The notes below the pieces were generated by a model that was not told the DNA's origin, searched no databases, and saw only the letters and a list, made by a program, of their open reading frames with translations. From assembly GCF_005870025.1 (NCBI RefSeq), contig NZ_VATA01000036.1, positions 1 through 64,000 on the forward strand: a stretch of DNA of 64,000 bases, read 5' to 3'. The first letter of the stretch is position 1; each line of letters starts with the position of its first letter. The translations under genes and the position numbers were made by a program. This DNA comes from Poseidonocella sp. HB161398. GTDB taxonomy: Bacteria; Pseudomonadota; Alphaproteobacteria; Rhodobacterales; Rhodobacteraceae. Shown here in pieces: positions 33,826 through 41,704 of this stretch.

Positions 33826-35024
33826 TGCGCAATGTCGTCTTCCTCGCCCTGCGCGCGCTGCGCCACGACCGCATCCACGTGATCTGCAACATCGCCATCC
33901 TCGCCGGGGTGCTGGTGCCGCTCTTGGTGCTCTTCGGGGTCAAGAACGGCGTCTACGACACGCTGATCGGGCGGCTGCTGTCCAATCCGGCGACGCTGCA
34001 GATCGACACCAGCGGCAATGCCGCCTTCACCGAGGCCGATGCCGCCGAGATCCGCGGCTGGCCCGAAACCGGCTTCGTCACGCTGAAGACCCGCAGCATC
34101 TTCGATTTCGTCAATGTCCGCGCCGTCGGCGGGACGCAAAGGCGCGACGCCCTGCTGGTGCCGAGCGGGCCGGGCGATCCGAACCTGCCCGCCGGGCTCG
34201 ACCTGGCGCCGGGCAGGGCCGCGATCTCGGCCGGGCTCGCCACGCAGCTGGGCCTGGCACAGGGCGACCGGATCGAAATCTTCACCCAGGCCGAGGACCG
34301 GCCGCGGCAGCTCAGGCTGGAGCTCGCCGTGGCGGCGGTGCTGCCCGCCGACCGGATGAGCGGGCGCTCGGTTCTGGCGACGCTCGAGGCGCTGGATCTG
34401 GTCGAGGCCTTCTATGACGGCTACGCGCTGCCGGATCACGGCATCGAGGCGGGCCGCGCGCTGGCGAGCCGCCAGCCGGTCTTCGAGGGGATGCGGGCCT
34501 ATGCCGCCCGGCTCGAGGATCTGGCGGGGCTGCAGGCGCGGATCGAGACCCGTTTCGGCATCGGCACCGAGGCGCGGACCCGCGAGGTGGAGTCGGTGCT
34601 GGGGCTCGGGCGCAATCTCGACATCGCGCTCGGGCTGACCGTGGCCGTGGCCTGCATCGGTCTCTCGGCGGCGCTGGTCTTCGGCTTCTGGGGCGAGGTG
34701 GCGCGCAAGCGGCGGCTGCTCGCCGTGCTGGCGCTGATGGGGCTGGGCGGCCGGTCGCTCTGGCTCTTCCCGGTGGTCCAGGCGCTGGTCTCGGCGGCGC
34801 TGGGGCTCGCGGTCTCCTTCGGGCTCTACCTGCTCGCCGCGCTGGCCGCGCAGCAGCTCTTCGCCCCCGGCGCCGAAACCGGCCGGCTGGCGCAGATCGC
34901 GCCCTGGCAGGCGGCGGCGATCTGCCTTGCGGTACTGGCCTTCGTCGCCGCCGCCTCGCTTTTCGCCGCGCGCGCCGCGGCGCGGGTCGATCCGGCCGAG
35001 GTGCTGCGGGAGGGCGGCGAATGA
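33825..35024 (+). CDS. ABC transporter permease, MacB/FtsX type
   Basis: A 399-residue inner-membrane protein with four membrane helices: one near the N-terminus (about 20-40), a large periplasmic domain (about 45-260), then three helices in the C-terminal third. It ends RVDPAEVLREGGE, the typical FtsX/LolC-type tail (DPxExLR). It pairs with the preceding ATPase as a type VII (mechanotransmitting) exporter. It could extract or activate periplasmic components such as the protease. The start and the following stop both overlap their neighbours (TGATG and ATGA). Confidence 0.85.
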   Translation: MRNVVFLALRALRHDRIHVICNIAILAGVLVPLLVLFGVKNGVYDTLIGRLLSNPATLQIDTSGNAAFTEADAAEIRGWPETGFVTLKTRSIFDFVNVRAVGGTQRRDALLVPSGPGDPNLPAGLDLAPGRAAISAGLATQLGLAQGDRIEIFTQAEDRPRQLRLELAVAAVLPADRMSGRSVLATLEALDLVEAFYDGYALPDHGIEAGRALASRQPVFEGMRAYAARLEDLAGLQARIETRFGIGTEARTREVESVLGLGRNLDIALGLTVAVACIGLSAALVFGFWGEVARKRRLLAVLALMGLGGRSLWLFPVVQALVSAALGLAVSFGLYLLAALAAQQLFAPGAETGRLAQIAPWQAAAICLAVLAFVAAASLFAARAAARVDPAEVLREGGE

Positions 35025-36577
35025 AGCGGACCCTCGCGCTCCTTCTCTGCGCTGCGGGCGCGGCCCCCGCCCAGGAGGCGGCGCCGCCGCCCTGGGATGC
35101 CGAGCTGACCGATCCCGCGGGCGGGGCCGACCTGATGCTGCCGATGCCCTGCGGCGGCGCCATGGCCTTCCAGAAGGTGCTGGTCCCCGTGGAGGCGGGC
35201 GATCCGCTTGACGACCGCGCCTTCCGCATGGGGCAGTCCGAGCCCGCGACCGGCTATTCCGACTACCTGCGCGGCGCCCATCTGCGCGGCGCCTTCGCCG
35301 ATCCGGGCTCCGGCGGCTCGGCCTACTACATCGCCCGCTACGAGATGAACGAGGCGCAGTACCGGGCGCTGGCGGGCGATTGCGGCGCGCCCTTCGGCCG
35401 CCGCGACCGGCTGGCCCATGGCGGGCTGAGCTGGTTCGAGGCGGTCGACCTGTCCCGGCGCTATTCGGAGTGGCTGAACGCGAATGCCCGCGACCAGTTG
35501 CCCGGCGGGGCGGAGCGCGGCGCCTTCCTGCGGCTGCCGACCGAGGAGGAATGGGAATACGCGGTGCGCGGCGGCGCGCGGATCGATTCCGCGCAATTCC
35601 CCGCCCGCCGCTTCTTCGCCGAGGGCGAGCTTGGCGACTACGCGCATTACCAGGCGGCGGGCCAGGGGCGCGGCAACCTGCGCCCGGTCGGGCTGCGCGC
35701 GCCCAATCCGCTGGGGCTCTTCGATGTCTACGGCAATGCCGAGGAGCTGGTGGAGGACCCGTTCCGGCTGAACGCCGTCGGCCGCCCGCATGGCCAGGCC
35801 GGGGGCATCGTCACCCGCGGCGGCTCGATCGATGCCGAGGCCGACCAGATCTACTCGGCGCAGCGGCGGGAATATCCGCGTTTCGATCCCCGCTCGGGCC
35901 AGGCGCTGGCGGGGCAGTATTTCGGCCTGCGCCTGGCGATCTCGGCGCCGGTCATCACCGATGCGGGCTTCGACGCGATCCGCGACGGCTGGATCGCCGA
36001 TGCCGAAGGCGCGGCGCCCGAGACCAGCGATCCGCTGGCCACCCTGTCGAGCCTGATGGAGAACGAGATCGACCCCAGGCGGCGCGACGCGCTGGCCGGG
36101 CTGCAGCATGAATTCCGCCTGGCCCAGGACGCGGCCGAGCAGTCGCTGCTGCAATCGGCGAAATCGACCATGCTCAGCGGCGCGGCCTTCGTCGCGGGGC
36201 TGAAGGAGGGCGAGGCCGAGATGCAGCGGCTGCGCGGCGCGATCAACGACCTGCGCGACCGGTTCGAGATCACCTCGAACAGCGACCAGCGCGCCGTGCT
36301 GCTGGCGGGCATGCGCACCAATGTCGAGCGGCTGACGACGCTGCAGGAGGCGCAGGAGACCTCGCTCCTCTTCTACCGCCGCACGCTCGAGGCGCTGTCG
36401 GAGAACCTCGCCCCCGAGATGCGCCAGGCGGCCTATCTGGATCTCGGCCGCGAGCTCGGCACGGCAGAGCTCTTGGAGCTGCTGTCGGACGTGAACAGCT
36501 TCTGGGGCGACGTGAACGCCTATGCGGCGCGGCCCGACATGGATCTGGCGGGGCTCCTGGCGATGGCGCTGGACTGA
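35021..36577 (+). CDS. Secreted FGE-sulfatase-fold protein with coiled-coil tail
   Basis: A 518-residue protein with a short signal peptide (AGAAPAQ-EA). Residues about 40-310 have the formylglycine-generating-enzyme/SUMF1 fold: YYIARYEMNEAQYRAL, RLPTEEEWEYAVRGG, LGLFDVYGNAEELVED, VTRGGS and QYFGLRLAIS. The Cys pair of active FGE near the C-terminal part of the fold is absent, so an enzymatic formylglycine role is unlikely and a binding or scaffolding role fits better. The C-terminal 200 residues are a long amphipathic helix/coiled coil. It is the last gene of the nine-gene operon, overlapping the permease gene by 4 bases. Confidence 0.8.
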   Translation: MKRTLALLLCAAGAAPAQEAAPPPWDAELTDPAGGADLMLPMPCGGAMAFQKVLVPVEAGDPLDDRAFRMGQSEPATGYSDYLRGAHLRGAFADPGSGGSAYYIARYEMNEAQYRALAGDCGAPFGRRDRLAHGGLSWFEAVDLSRRYSEWLNANARDQLPGGAERGAFLRLPTEEEWEYAVRGGARIDSAQFPARRFFAEGELGDYAHYQAAGQGRGNLRPVGLRAPNPLGLFDVYGNAEELVEDPFRLNAVGRPHGQAGGIVTRGGSIDAEADQIYSAQRREYPRFDPRSGQALAGQYFGLRLAISAPVITDAGFDAIRDGWIADAEGAAPETSDPLATLSSLMENEIDPRRRDALAGLQHEFRLAQDAAEQSLLQSAKSTMLSGAAFVAGLKEGEAEMQRLRGAINDLRDRFEITSNSDQRAVLLAGMRTNVERLTTLQEAQETSLLFYRRTLEALSENLAPEMRQAAYLDLGRELGTAELLELLSDVNSFWGDVNAYAARPDMDLAGLLAMALD

Positions 36578-36584
36578 GGCGGCG

Positions 36585-37487
36585 CTACTGGAAGCTGCGG
36601 GCGCGGTTCTCGGCGCGGCCGGGGCCGACGCGGGTCGGCATGCTGTCCTGCACGACCTCGGTGCTGTCGATCGAATAGCGCGCCGCGCCCGGATCGAGCG
36701 TTGCCGAGATATAGGGCCGCTGCCGCCCGCCGCCGGGCTTGTCGGCGGCCGCGACCAGCGCGTGGAATTCGACCGGCCGGCCCTCGAAATCAGTGAAGCT
36801 GCCGACCGAAGTCTCGCCCTGGCTGGGGATCGAGGCCCAGTGGCGGAAGAGGTCGACCGGGCGGATCGGCTCCACCTCGGAGAGGAGCCCGTCGCCGAAG
36901 AACTCGCCATCGGTCGAGGGGTTGGTGCGCCCGGTGAAGCCCGCCCCCGGCACCAGCGCGCCAGCCACCTGGTTGGCATCGGCCTGGAAGTTGTTGTGGT
37001 CCGCGCCGATGATGATGCCGCCCCCAGCCTGGGCGATCTCGGAGATCTCGTTGACGGTCAGCGCCGCGCTGGAGCCGTCGACCCCGGGGAAATTCGACTC
37101 GCTGCTGTAATCGGTGTTGCGGATCAGCAGCGTGCCGTCGAGCAGCAGGTTGCGCTTGCCCGAGGCGTAGAAGGCCCGGAACGCGTCCAGGTCGCTGCTG
37201 CTGAACATCCCGCGGCGGTTGCCCGCATCCACCACGATCACGTCATAGGCCGAGGCGCCGAGCACCGCCGCCGTTTGCCCGCCCGAGCTGTGGCGCAGAT
37301 AGGTCACGTCGAAGGCCTCGCCGCCGCGGTAGCTGTTGAGATAGGCGACGATCGCCTTCCGGTGGCCTTCGGTCAGCTTCGGCTCGTAGACCGAGCTATG
37401 GACCCAGAGGACCGCCACCGGCTCGGCGCGCAGGGCCGCGGGCAGGAGGGCGAAGAAGACGCAGAGGAGAAGGAAGAACCGTCGCAT
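36585..37487 (-). CDS. Secreted protein with a glutamine-amidotransferase-like Rossmann fold, function unknown
   Basis: A 300-residue protein. The start at ATG 37487 (MRRFFLLLCVFFALLPAALRA) gives a clean signal peptide. The mature part begins VAVLWVHSSVY and continues YDVIVVDAGNR, NLLLDGTLLIRN and GGGIIIGADHNN, an alpha/beta order resembling DUF4350/GATase-1-like folds without a nucleophile Cys. It converges on the Srf operon with a 7-base gap. It is divergent from the next plus-strand gene, which carries the Srf-type stalk, so shared regulation is possible. I do not recognise a family with known function. Confidence 0.6.
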   Translation of the reverse strand: MRRFFLLLCVFFALLPAALRAEPVAVLWVHSSVYEPKLTEGHRKAIVAYLNSYRGGEAFDVTYLRHSSGGQTAAVLGASAYDVIVVDAGNRRGMFSSSDLDAFRAFYASGKRNLLLDGTLLIRNTDYSSESNFPGVDGSSAALTVNEISEIAQAGGGIIIGADHNNFQADANQVAGALVPGAGFTGRTNPSTDGEFFGDGLLSEVEPIRPVDLFRHWASIPSQGETSVGSFTDFEGRPVEFHALVAAADKPGGGRQRPYISATLDPGAARYSIDSTEVVQDSMPTRVGPGRAENRARSFQ

Positions 37488-37618
37488 GAAATAACCGGTG
37501 GCCTGACGCTCCGCGACTATGCGCGGGGCGGGGGCGTTTTTCAATTCCGGTTGTTGCCGGAGGCCGCGGAATCGGGTTTCATCGCCCCGGTAGCATTCAT
37601 TAACGGCGGGCCTGAACC

Positions 37619-38281
37619 TTGCGCTCCATCGCGATTTCCCTCCTTTGCCTGGGCTGCCTGGCGCTTCTGGGCGGGGCCGCGCATCTGACGCTCCGGGCCT
37701 GCGCGCTCGACCTGCCCCGCTGGATGTCCGTGCCCGGCGCCTGCCCTGCCCCGGCGGAGACCCGGCAGGCGGTCGCGCTTGCCCGGCTCGATGCGCAGCG
37801 CTCGGACCTGCTGCAGCGGATCGCGCTGGCCGAAAGCCAGCTCTCGCGGCTGCAATGCGACGCGGCGGGGCCCGATCCGCATCGCGCCCTCGACCCGGCC
37901 GACTGGCGGCGCGGCGATCTGGAGGCGCTCTATGGCTGCTGGGATCTCAGCACCGGCTACCAGACCCGCAACACCGAGACCGGCGACGAGGTCGGCTATC
38001 CCGCCTGGCAGATCTGCTTCGACGCCAAGGGCAACGGGCTGCAGAAGATGCGCGACATGGACGGGGTCGCCTGCGAGGGCCCGGTCAAGGGCGGCTTCAC
38101 CGAGGCCGGCGCGCTGCAGATCGAGGAGGCGGAGAACCTGCCCTGCGGCGATGGCGGCTATATCCACCGCCGGGAATTCACCTGCACCGCGACAGCGGGC
38201 GCGGCGAGCTGCGACACGCTGCAGCCCGAGACCGGCGGGCGGATGGCGGTGGAGTTCCGCCGCTCCGCGCGGGAGCTCTGA
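37619..38281 (+). CDS. Small membrane-anchored periplasmic protein with Srf-type stalk
   Basis: A 220-residue protein with start TTG 37619. A stop lies in frame two codons upstream, and the next Met would delete the membrane segment, so TTG is required to keep it. After the N-terminal helix (about 4-24) comes CALDLPRWMSVPGACPAPAE and a coiled coil ending SRLQCD. This matches the stalk of the DUF2135 protein at 22986-24272 (CALRPAFLPGACPGAE, then a coiled coil ending DRACQ). The C-terminal domain (LYGCWDLSTGYQT, then WQICFDAKGNG) is Cys-rich and unassigned. It is probably another exchangeable periplasmic head of the same machine. Confidence 0.7.
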   Translation: MRSIAISLLCLGCLALLGGAAHLTLRACALDLPRWMSVPGACPAPAETRQAVALARLDAQRSDLLQRIALAESQLSRLQCDAAGPDPHRALDPADWRRGDLEALYGCWDLSTGYQTRNTETGDEVGYPAWQICFDAKGNGLQKMRDMDGVACEGPVKGGFTEAGALQIEEAENLPCGDGGYIHRREFTCTATAGAASCDTLQPETGGRMAVEFRRSAREL

Positions 38282-38282
38282 G

Positions 38283-39125
38283 ATGCCCGGGCGCGGGATG
38301 CTCGCCGCCCTGATGCTGGCCGCCAGTGCCGGAACGGCGGCCGCGCAGGCCTCCACCCCCGAGGATCTGGTGCGCTGGATCTACGAAAGCACCCTCGCCC
38401 GGCAGGGCGGCGCAGAGGCCGGGTTGCGCTACCTGACCGCGCCCGGCCAGCGGCAGAGCTTCCTCACCGCGCGGCTCTCGGCCTTCTACGACGCCAATGA
38501 CAGCTATGGCGACGACCTTCTGATGGCCTGCATCGACTACGATCCCTCGATCCCCGGCCAGGACTTTTCCGAGGCCGAGATCGCGGGCTCGCTCGATATC
38601 GCCTCCGACGGCTCGGAGGAGGAATGGCGTGTGACGGCCAGCTTCACGACGTTCGGCACCCCCGCCCGCGTCGCCTATGTCTTCCGCCCCGAGGCCGGGA
38701 GCTGGAAGCTCGACGATATCGAGACGAATGGCGCGGCGCTCTCGGCGATCCCCTGCAGCCCGAAGGCCGGGGACGCGCCCTTCCTGCGCGGGACGGGCTA
38801 CTGCTACGACACCGGGTCCTCGCAGCTCGTCCTCGATATCGGCGGGCGCGGCAGCGGGCTGGCCAGCCTGGAATCCTGGCAGTCGACCGGCCATTTCTGC
38901 GGGCTGCGCGACGAGGTGCTGGCGCCGACCGGCACGGGCTGGGTGATGAACAGCAGCGAATTCGGCCGCGTCTGCACCGTCGCCTTCGACATCCAGCCCG
39001 ATAACGGCATCCGTCTGAGCACCTCGGGCTCCTGCACGCCCTATTGCGGCGCGGCGGCGGAAATGGACGGGCTGGTCTTCCCCGGCTCGTCGCAGCGGCC
39101 CTGCGTGGGCATGCCGCGGAACTGA
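38283..39125 (+). CDS. Secreted DUF3828-like protein, function unknown
   Basis: A 280-residue protein starting at ATG 38283, one base after the preceding stop, with GGAGCTC as ribosome binding site. It has a signal peptide (MLAALMLAASAGTAAAQ). Residues about 20-145 (TPEDLVRWIYEST, SAFYDANDSYGDD, DYDPSIPGQDF and later VAYVFRPEAGSWKLDDIE) fit the DUF3828/NTF2-like pattern of small periplasmic proteins. The C-terminal half has six or more Cys. It is co-transcribed with the stalk protein before it and converges on the ferric-reductase-like gene after a 2-base gap. Confidence 0.6.
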   Translation: MPGRGMLAALMLAASAGTAAAQASTPEDLVRWIYESTLARQGGAEAGLRYLTAPGQRQSFLTARLSAFYDANDSYGDDLLMACIDYDPSIPGQDFSEAEIAGSLDIASDGSEEEWRVTASFTTFGTPARVAYVFRPEAGSWKLDDIETNGAALSAIPCSPKAGDAPFLRGTGYCYDTGSSQLVLDIGGRGSGLASLESWQSTGHFCGLRDEVLAPTGTGWVMNSSEFGRVCTVAFDIQPDNGIRLSTSGSCTPYCGAAAEMDGLVFPGSSQRPCVGMPRN

Positions 39126-39127
39126 GA

Positions 39128-39760
39128 TCAGGCCCGGCGCGACCCGCGCCAGAGCGCCAGCCAGGGCCCGGCCGCGACCCGTGCCGTCGCCGCGAGGACC
39201 AGGAGGCAGAGCACGGCTTTCGACACCGTGCCCATGGTCCCCTCGATCAGCAGCGCATGCGCCACGCTGCCCGCGACCGTCACCGCCGCCAGCCCGGTAT
39301 GGGCCAGCCGCCAGGTCCGCGCGCGCAGGCGGAGCCGCTGCCGCAAAGCCGCGAGCGCCGCCGCCGCGAAGACCGCCCACATGGCGATCACCCCCCAGAC
39401 CGAGAAGGGCGTCGGCGAGGCGAAAAGCAGCGCATCGACGACATCCGGCGGGCTGGTGATCCAGAGCCCGGCGACATGCGCCGCCACGGCAGCGGCCAGC
39501 GCGGCGCCGACGGCGCGGTGGAGCCTGCGGGCGCGCCGCCCTTCGAGCCCGGGCAGCACGCCCGCGGCCAGGAGCGGCTGCAGGAGGAGCAGCGCCATGG
39601 CGAGGATGCCGGCGAAGCCCGCGAGGATGTAGACCGGCTGGCGCCAGGCCAGCAGCGGGCTTGTCGCAGCGATGGCAAGCGGCACGGCCATGGCGGCGAG
39701 CGTCGCGGCCCAGATCGCCGCCGGACGGGCGCGCCCGAGCGCGCGGCGGGCCGGGCTCAC
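39128..39760 (-). CDS. Ferric-reductase-like (YedZ/MsrQ-type) transmembrane haem protein
   Basis: A 210-residue inner-membrane protein with six predicted helices. Histidines in RRLHRAVGAALAAAVAAHVAGLWI and TWRLAHTGLAAVTVAGSVAHALL are placed like the haem ligands of the ferric-reductase transmembrane domain. It lacks the FAD/NAD domain, so it would need an electron donor. It overlaps the upstream gene for a Tat-exported dioxygenase-fold protein by 4 bases, so the two probably act together, perhaps delivering electrons to a periplasmic partner. MsrP is absent here, so a true MsrPQ system is not supported. Confidence 0.75.
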   Translation of the reverse strand: MSPARRALGRARPAAIWAATLAAMAVPLAIAATSPLLAWRQPVYILAGFAGILAMALLLLQPLLAAGVLPGLEGRRARRLHRAVGAALAAAVAAHVAGLWITSPPDVVDALLFASPTPFSVWGVIAMWAVFAAAALAALRQRLRLRARTWRLAHTGLAAVTVAGSVAHALLIEGTMGTVSKAVLCLLVLAATARVAAGPWLALWRGSRRA

Positions 39761-40245
39761 AGCGGCTGGAGGACGAAATGCGCGCTGAGCGTGCGGTCGC
39801 TGCGGCTCGGCATCACCGGGCGCAGGAAGACGGTCTCGAAGGCGCCGCTGTCATAGGCCAGATGGCCATGCGGCTGGCCGAAGGCGGGGACGATCTGCGG
39901 CATCTCCAGCCGGAAGGTCCCGTCGGCCGCGGTCAGGGTCGCGCCATGGCTCGCCGGGTCCCGCTCGTGCCCTTCGGTGGTATGCGCCCAGATCTGGATG
40001 CGCTGGCCGCCGAGCGGCGCGCCGTCGCCCGCCCGCCGCACCGTGCCGGTCATCCAGAAGCCGCCGCCGCCGATCCGCTCCACCACCGGGGCGCCGGGGC
40101 GGTAGTTGTTCGACCCGCCCCGCATCGAGCGGGTGGGCGCCAGCCCCGCCGCGCGGGCGGGCACGATCAGGCCGGACGCGCCGGTCGCCACCAGGGCGCC
40201 GGCAGCGGCTGCGAAGGAACGGCGGGTGAAGTCTGCGGCGGACAT
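39757..40245 (-). CDS. Tat-exported intradiol-dioxygenase-fold protein
   Basis: A 162-residue protein from ATG 40245 (AGAGGAGAG just upstream). It begins MSAADFTRRSFAAAAG, a twin-arginine signal. The mature part has the intradiol ring-cleavage dioxygenase beta-sandwich pattern: MTGTVRRAGDGAPLGGQRIQIW, GTFRLEMPQI and HGHLAYD. Possible metal ligands are Tyr in SNNYRPG and the HxH pair, fewer than the two Tyr/two His of classical enzymes. It may be a divergent Fe(III) enzyme or a binding protein. It overlaps the membrane haem protein gene by 4 bases, suggesting a redox pair. Confidence 0.7.
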   Translation of the reverse strand: MSAADFTRRSFAAAAGALVATGASGLIVPARAAGLAPTRSMRGGSNNYRPGAPVVERIGGGGFWMTGTVRRAGDGAPLGGQRIQIWAHTTEGHERDPASHGATLTAADGTFRLEMPQIVPAFGQPHGHLAYDSGAFETVFLRPVMPSRSDRTLSAHFVLQPL

Positions 40246-40733
40246 CGGGACTCTCCTCTCGGCAGGGCGGTCCGGGGGCGGGCCCGGAGGGCCGCAGCGA
40301 GGGAACCGCGCAACTGGGGACGCGCGGAGAAGAGGGTAGACGAGTTCGCCCGCGCGATAAACGCCCCCAACATCATTGTGATGGCCGTGGCTCGGAAGTG
40401 GCTGGAATTGCCTGGTGGCGCAATCTCCGGGTGAATGGACCCCCACCCGACCAGCGGCGAGATCACGCCAAGACCGGGATTGGCGATGCTGGGGGAAGTG
40501 TCGCGGCACGACCATCGTGATGGCCCCGCGGACGGAGCGCGGGGCCTCGCGCCCGGACGGGCCGGGAGACTCTGGCAGGCTGCCGAAACAGCCTGCCCGG
40601 CGTCAGGGCACGGCGCAAAATCGGGAAAATGGCCCCGAAGGCAGCTGTTCCCGATCAGCTCTTGGAGCGGCCTCGCCCGGATATGGAAAAGTCTCCTCCC
40701 CGGGGATGCCCCGGACCCATGTGTCCGCCCCTG
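40246..40733. other. Intergenic region with hairpins between the dioxygenase-like gene and the end of the xylan operon
   Basis: About 490 bases with no supportable gene. It contains a perfect 9-bp hairpin GGCAGGCTG-CCGAAA-CAGCCTGCC at 40574-40597 and the candidate terminator of the minus-strand xylan operon near 40687-40714. The minus-strand frame of the dioxygenase-like gene stays open well upstream of 40245, but the Tat signal and ribosome binding site fix the start there. Confidence 0.5.
40687..40714 (-). terminator. Candidate terminator of the xylan operon
   Basis: On the minus strand CCGGGG-CAT-CCCCGG forms a short stem about 20 bases after the last stop codon. TTTT follows only after 9 further bases, so the U-tract is displaced and the call is weak. 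Confidence 0.35.
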
Positions 40734-41681
40734 CTAGAACGGGCTGTCGGGATAGTAGAACTGGTCCGCATTCTCCGGCGTCACCAGCACCGAGCCGATG
40801 GTGAAGCGCCCCGAGACCGGCGCGCCGGAGACCAGCCCCACCGCGGTCATCTCGATGGCGGTCGCGATCATGCCCGGCGGATAGGTGACATCGGCGGGGA
40901 TCATCGGGTCGCCGTCGCCGACGCGCTTGATCATCTCCTTCATGCCCGCGCCGCCCAGGACGAACTGGATGTCGCTGCGGCCCGACTGCTCGATCGCGGC
41001 AAGCACGCCGACCGCCATGTCGTCATCCGAGGCCCAGACCGCGTCGATCTGCGGATGGCGCGACAGGAAGTCCTGCATCACCGCGAAGGCGTCATCGCGG
41101 TTCCAGTTGCCGTGCTCCATGCCGATGATCTCGATCCCCGTCCCCTCGATCGCGGCCTGGAAATTCTCCACCCGCTCGTTGTCGATGGTGGTCGGGATGC
41201 CGCGCAGCACCACCACCTTGCCGCCATCGGGCAGGCGGTCGGCGAAGTAGCTGCCCGAGACCCGGCCGAAGCCGGCATTGTCGCCCGCGACGTAGAGATC
41301 CTCGATCCCCTCCTGCGAAAGGCCGCGATCGACCACCGTCACCCAGGTGCCGCGCTCCGCCACGGCGGCGACCGGACCGGTCAGCGGCTCGGATTCGAAG
41401 GGCAGCACCACCAGCGCGTCGATATTGCGGGTCGCCACCATGTCCTCGATGTCATTTACCTGCTGCGCCGGTCCCGAGGCGGTGGCCAGAACGAAATCGA
41501 GCCCGGGATAGACCGCCTCCAGCCGCTCGACGGTCTGCTGCGCGTGGAAGTTCAGCCCCCCTGCCCAGCCATGGGTCGCGGCCGGGATCGAGACGCCGAT
41601 CACTTTCGCGTCGTCGTCCTGCGCCAGGACGGGGCCCGCCGCCAAGGCCGCGGCGAGGCCCAGATAAGCCAGTGTCTTCAT
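40734..41681 (-). CDS. Periplasmic sugar-binding protein (CUT2, ribose/xylose type)
   Basis: A 315-residue protein starting MKTLAYLGLAAALAAGPVLAQ, a clear signal peptide (ATG 41681; GGGAGGAA upstream). It has a type 1 periplasmic-binding fold: VIGVSIPAATHGWAGG, NIDALVVLPFE and IDAVWASDDDMAVGVL. Last gene of the long xylan operon, directly downstream of its CUT2 permease and ATPase genes, so together they form one importer. Xylose or a related pentose or oligomer is inferred from XylA and GH43 in the operon. Confidence 0.88.
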   Translation of the reverse strand: MKTLAYLGLAAALAAGPVLAQDDDAKVIGVSIPAATHGWAGGLNFHAQQTVERLEAVYPGLDFVLATASGPAQQVNDIEDMVATRNIDALVVLPFESEPLTGPVAAVAERGTWVTVVDRGLSQEGIEDLYVAGDNAGFGRVSGSYFADRLPDGGKVVVLRGIPTTIDNERVENFQAAIEGTGIEIIGMEHGNWNRDDAFAVMQDFLSRHPQIDAVWASDDDMAVGVLAAIEQSGRSDIQFVLGGAGMKEMIKRVGDGDPMIPADVTYPPGMIATAIEMTAVGLVSGAPVSGRFTIGSVLVTPENADQFYYPDSPF

Positions 41682-41704
41682 GTTCCTTCCTCCCTTTTGT
41701 CGTC

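Noticed and set aside
35021-36577. Active formylglycine-generating enzyme
   Set aside because: The required catalytic cysteines are not found in the FGE-fold region and no sulfatase gene is nearby.
39128-40245. MsrPQ methionine-sulfoxide reductase system
   Set aside because: The membrane protein resembles MsrQ, but the exported partner has a dioxygenase-type sandwich, not the molybdopterin-binding MsrP fold.
40574-40597. Perfect 9-bp hairpin considered as a terminator
   Set aside because: No U-tract on either strand and more than 130 bases from the nearest gene end; left as a structural element only.
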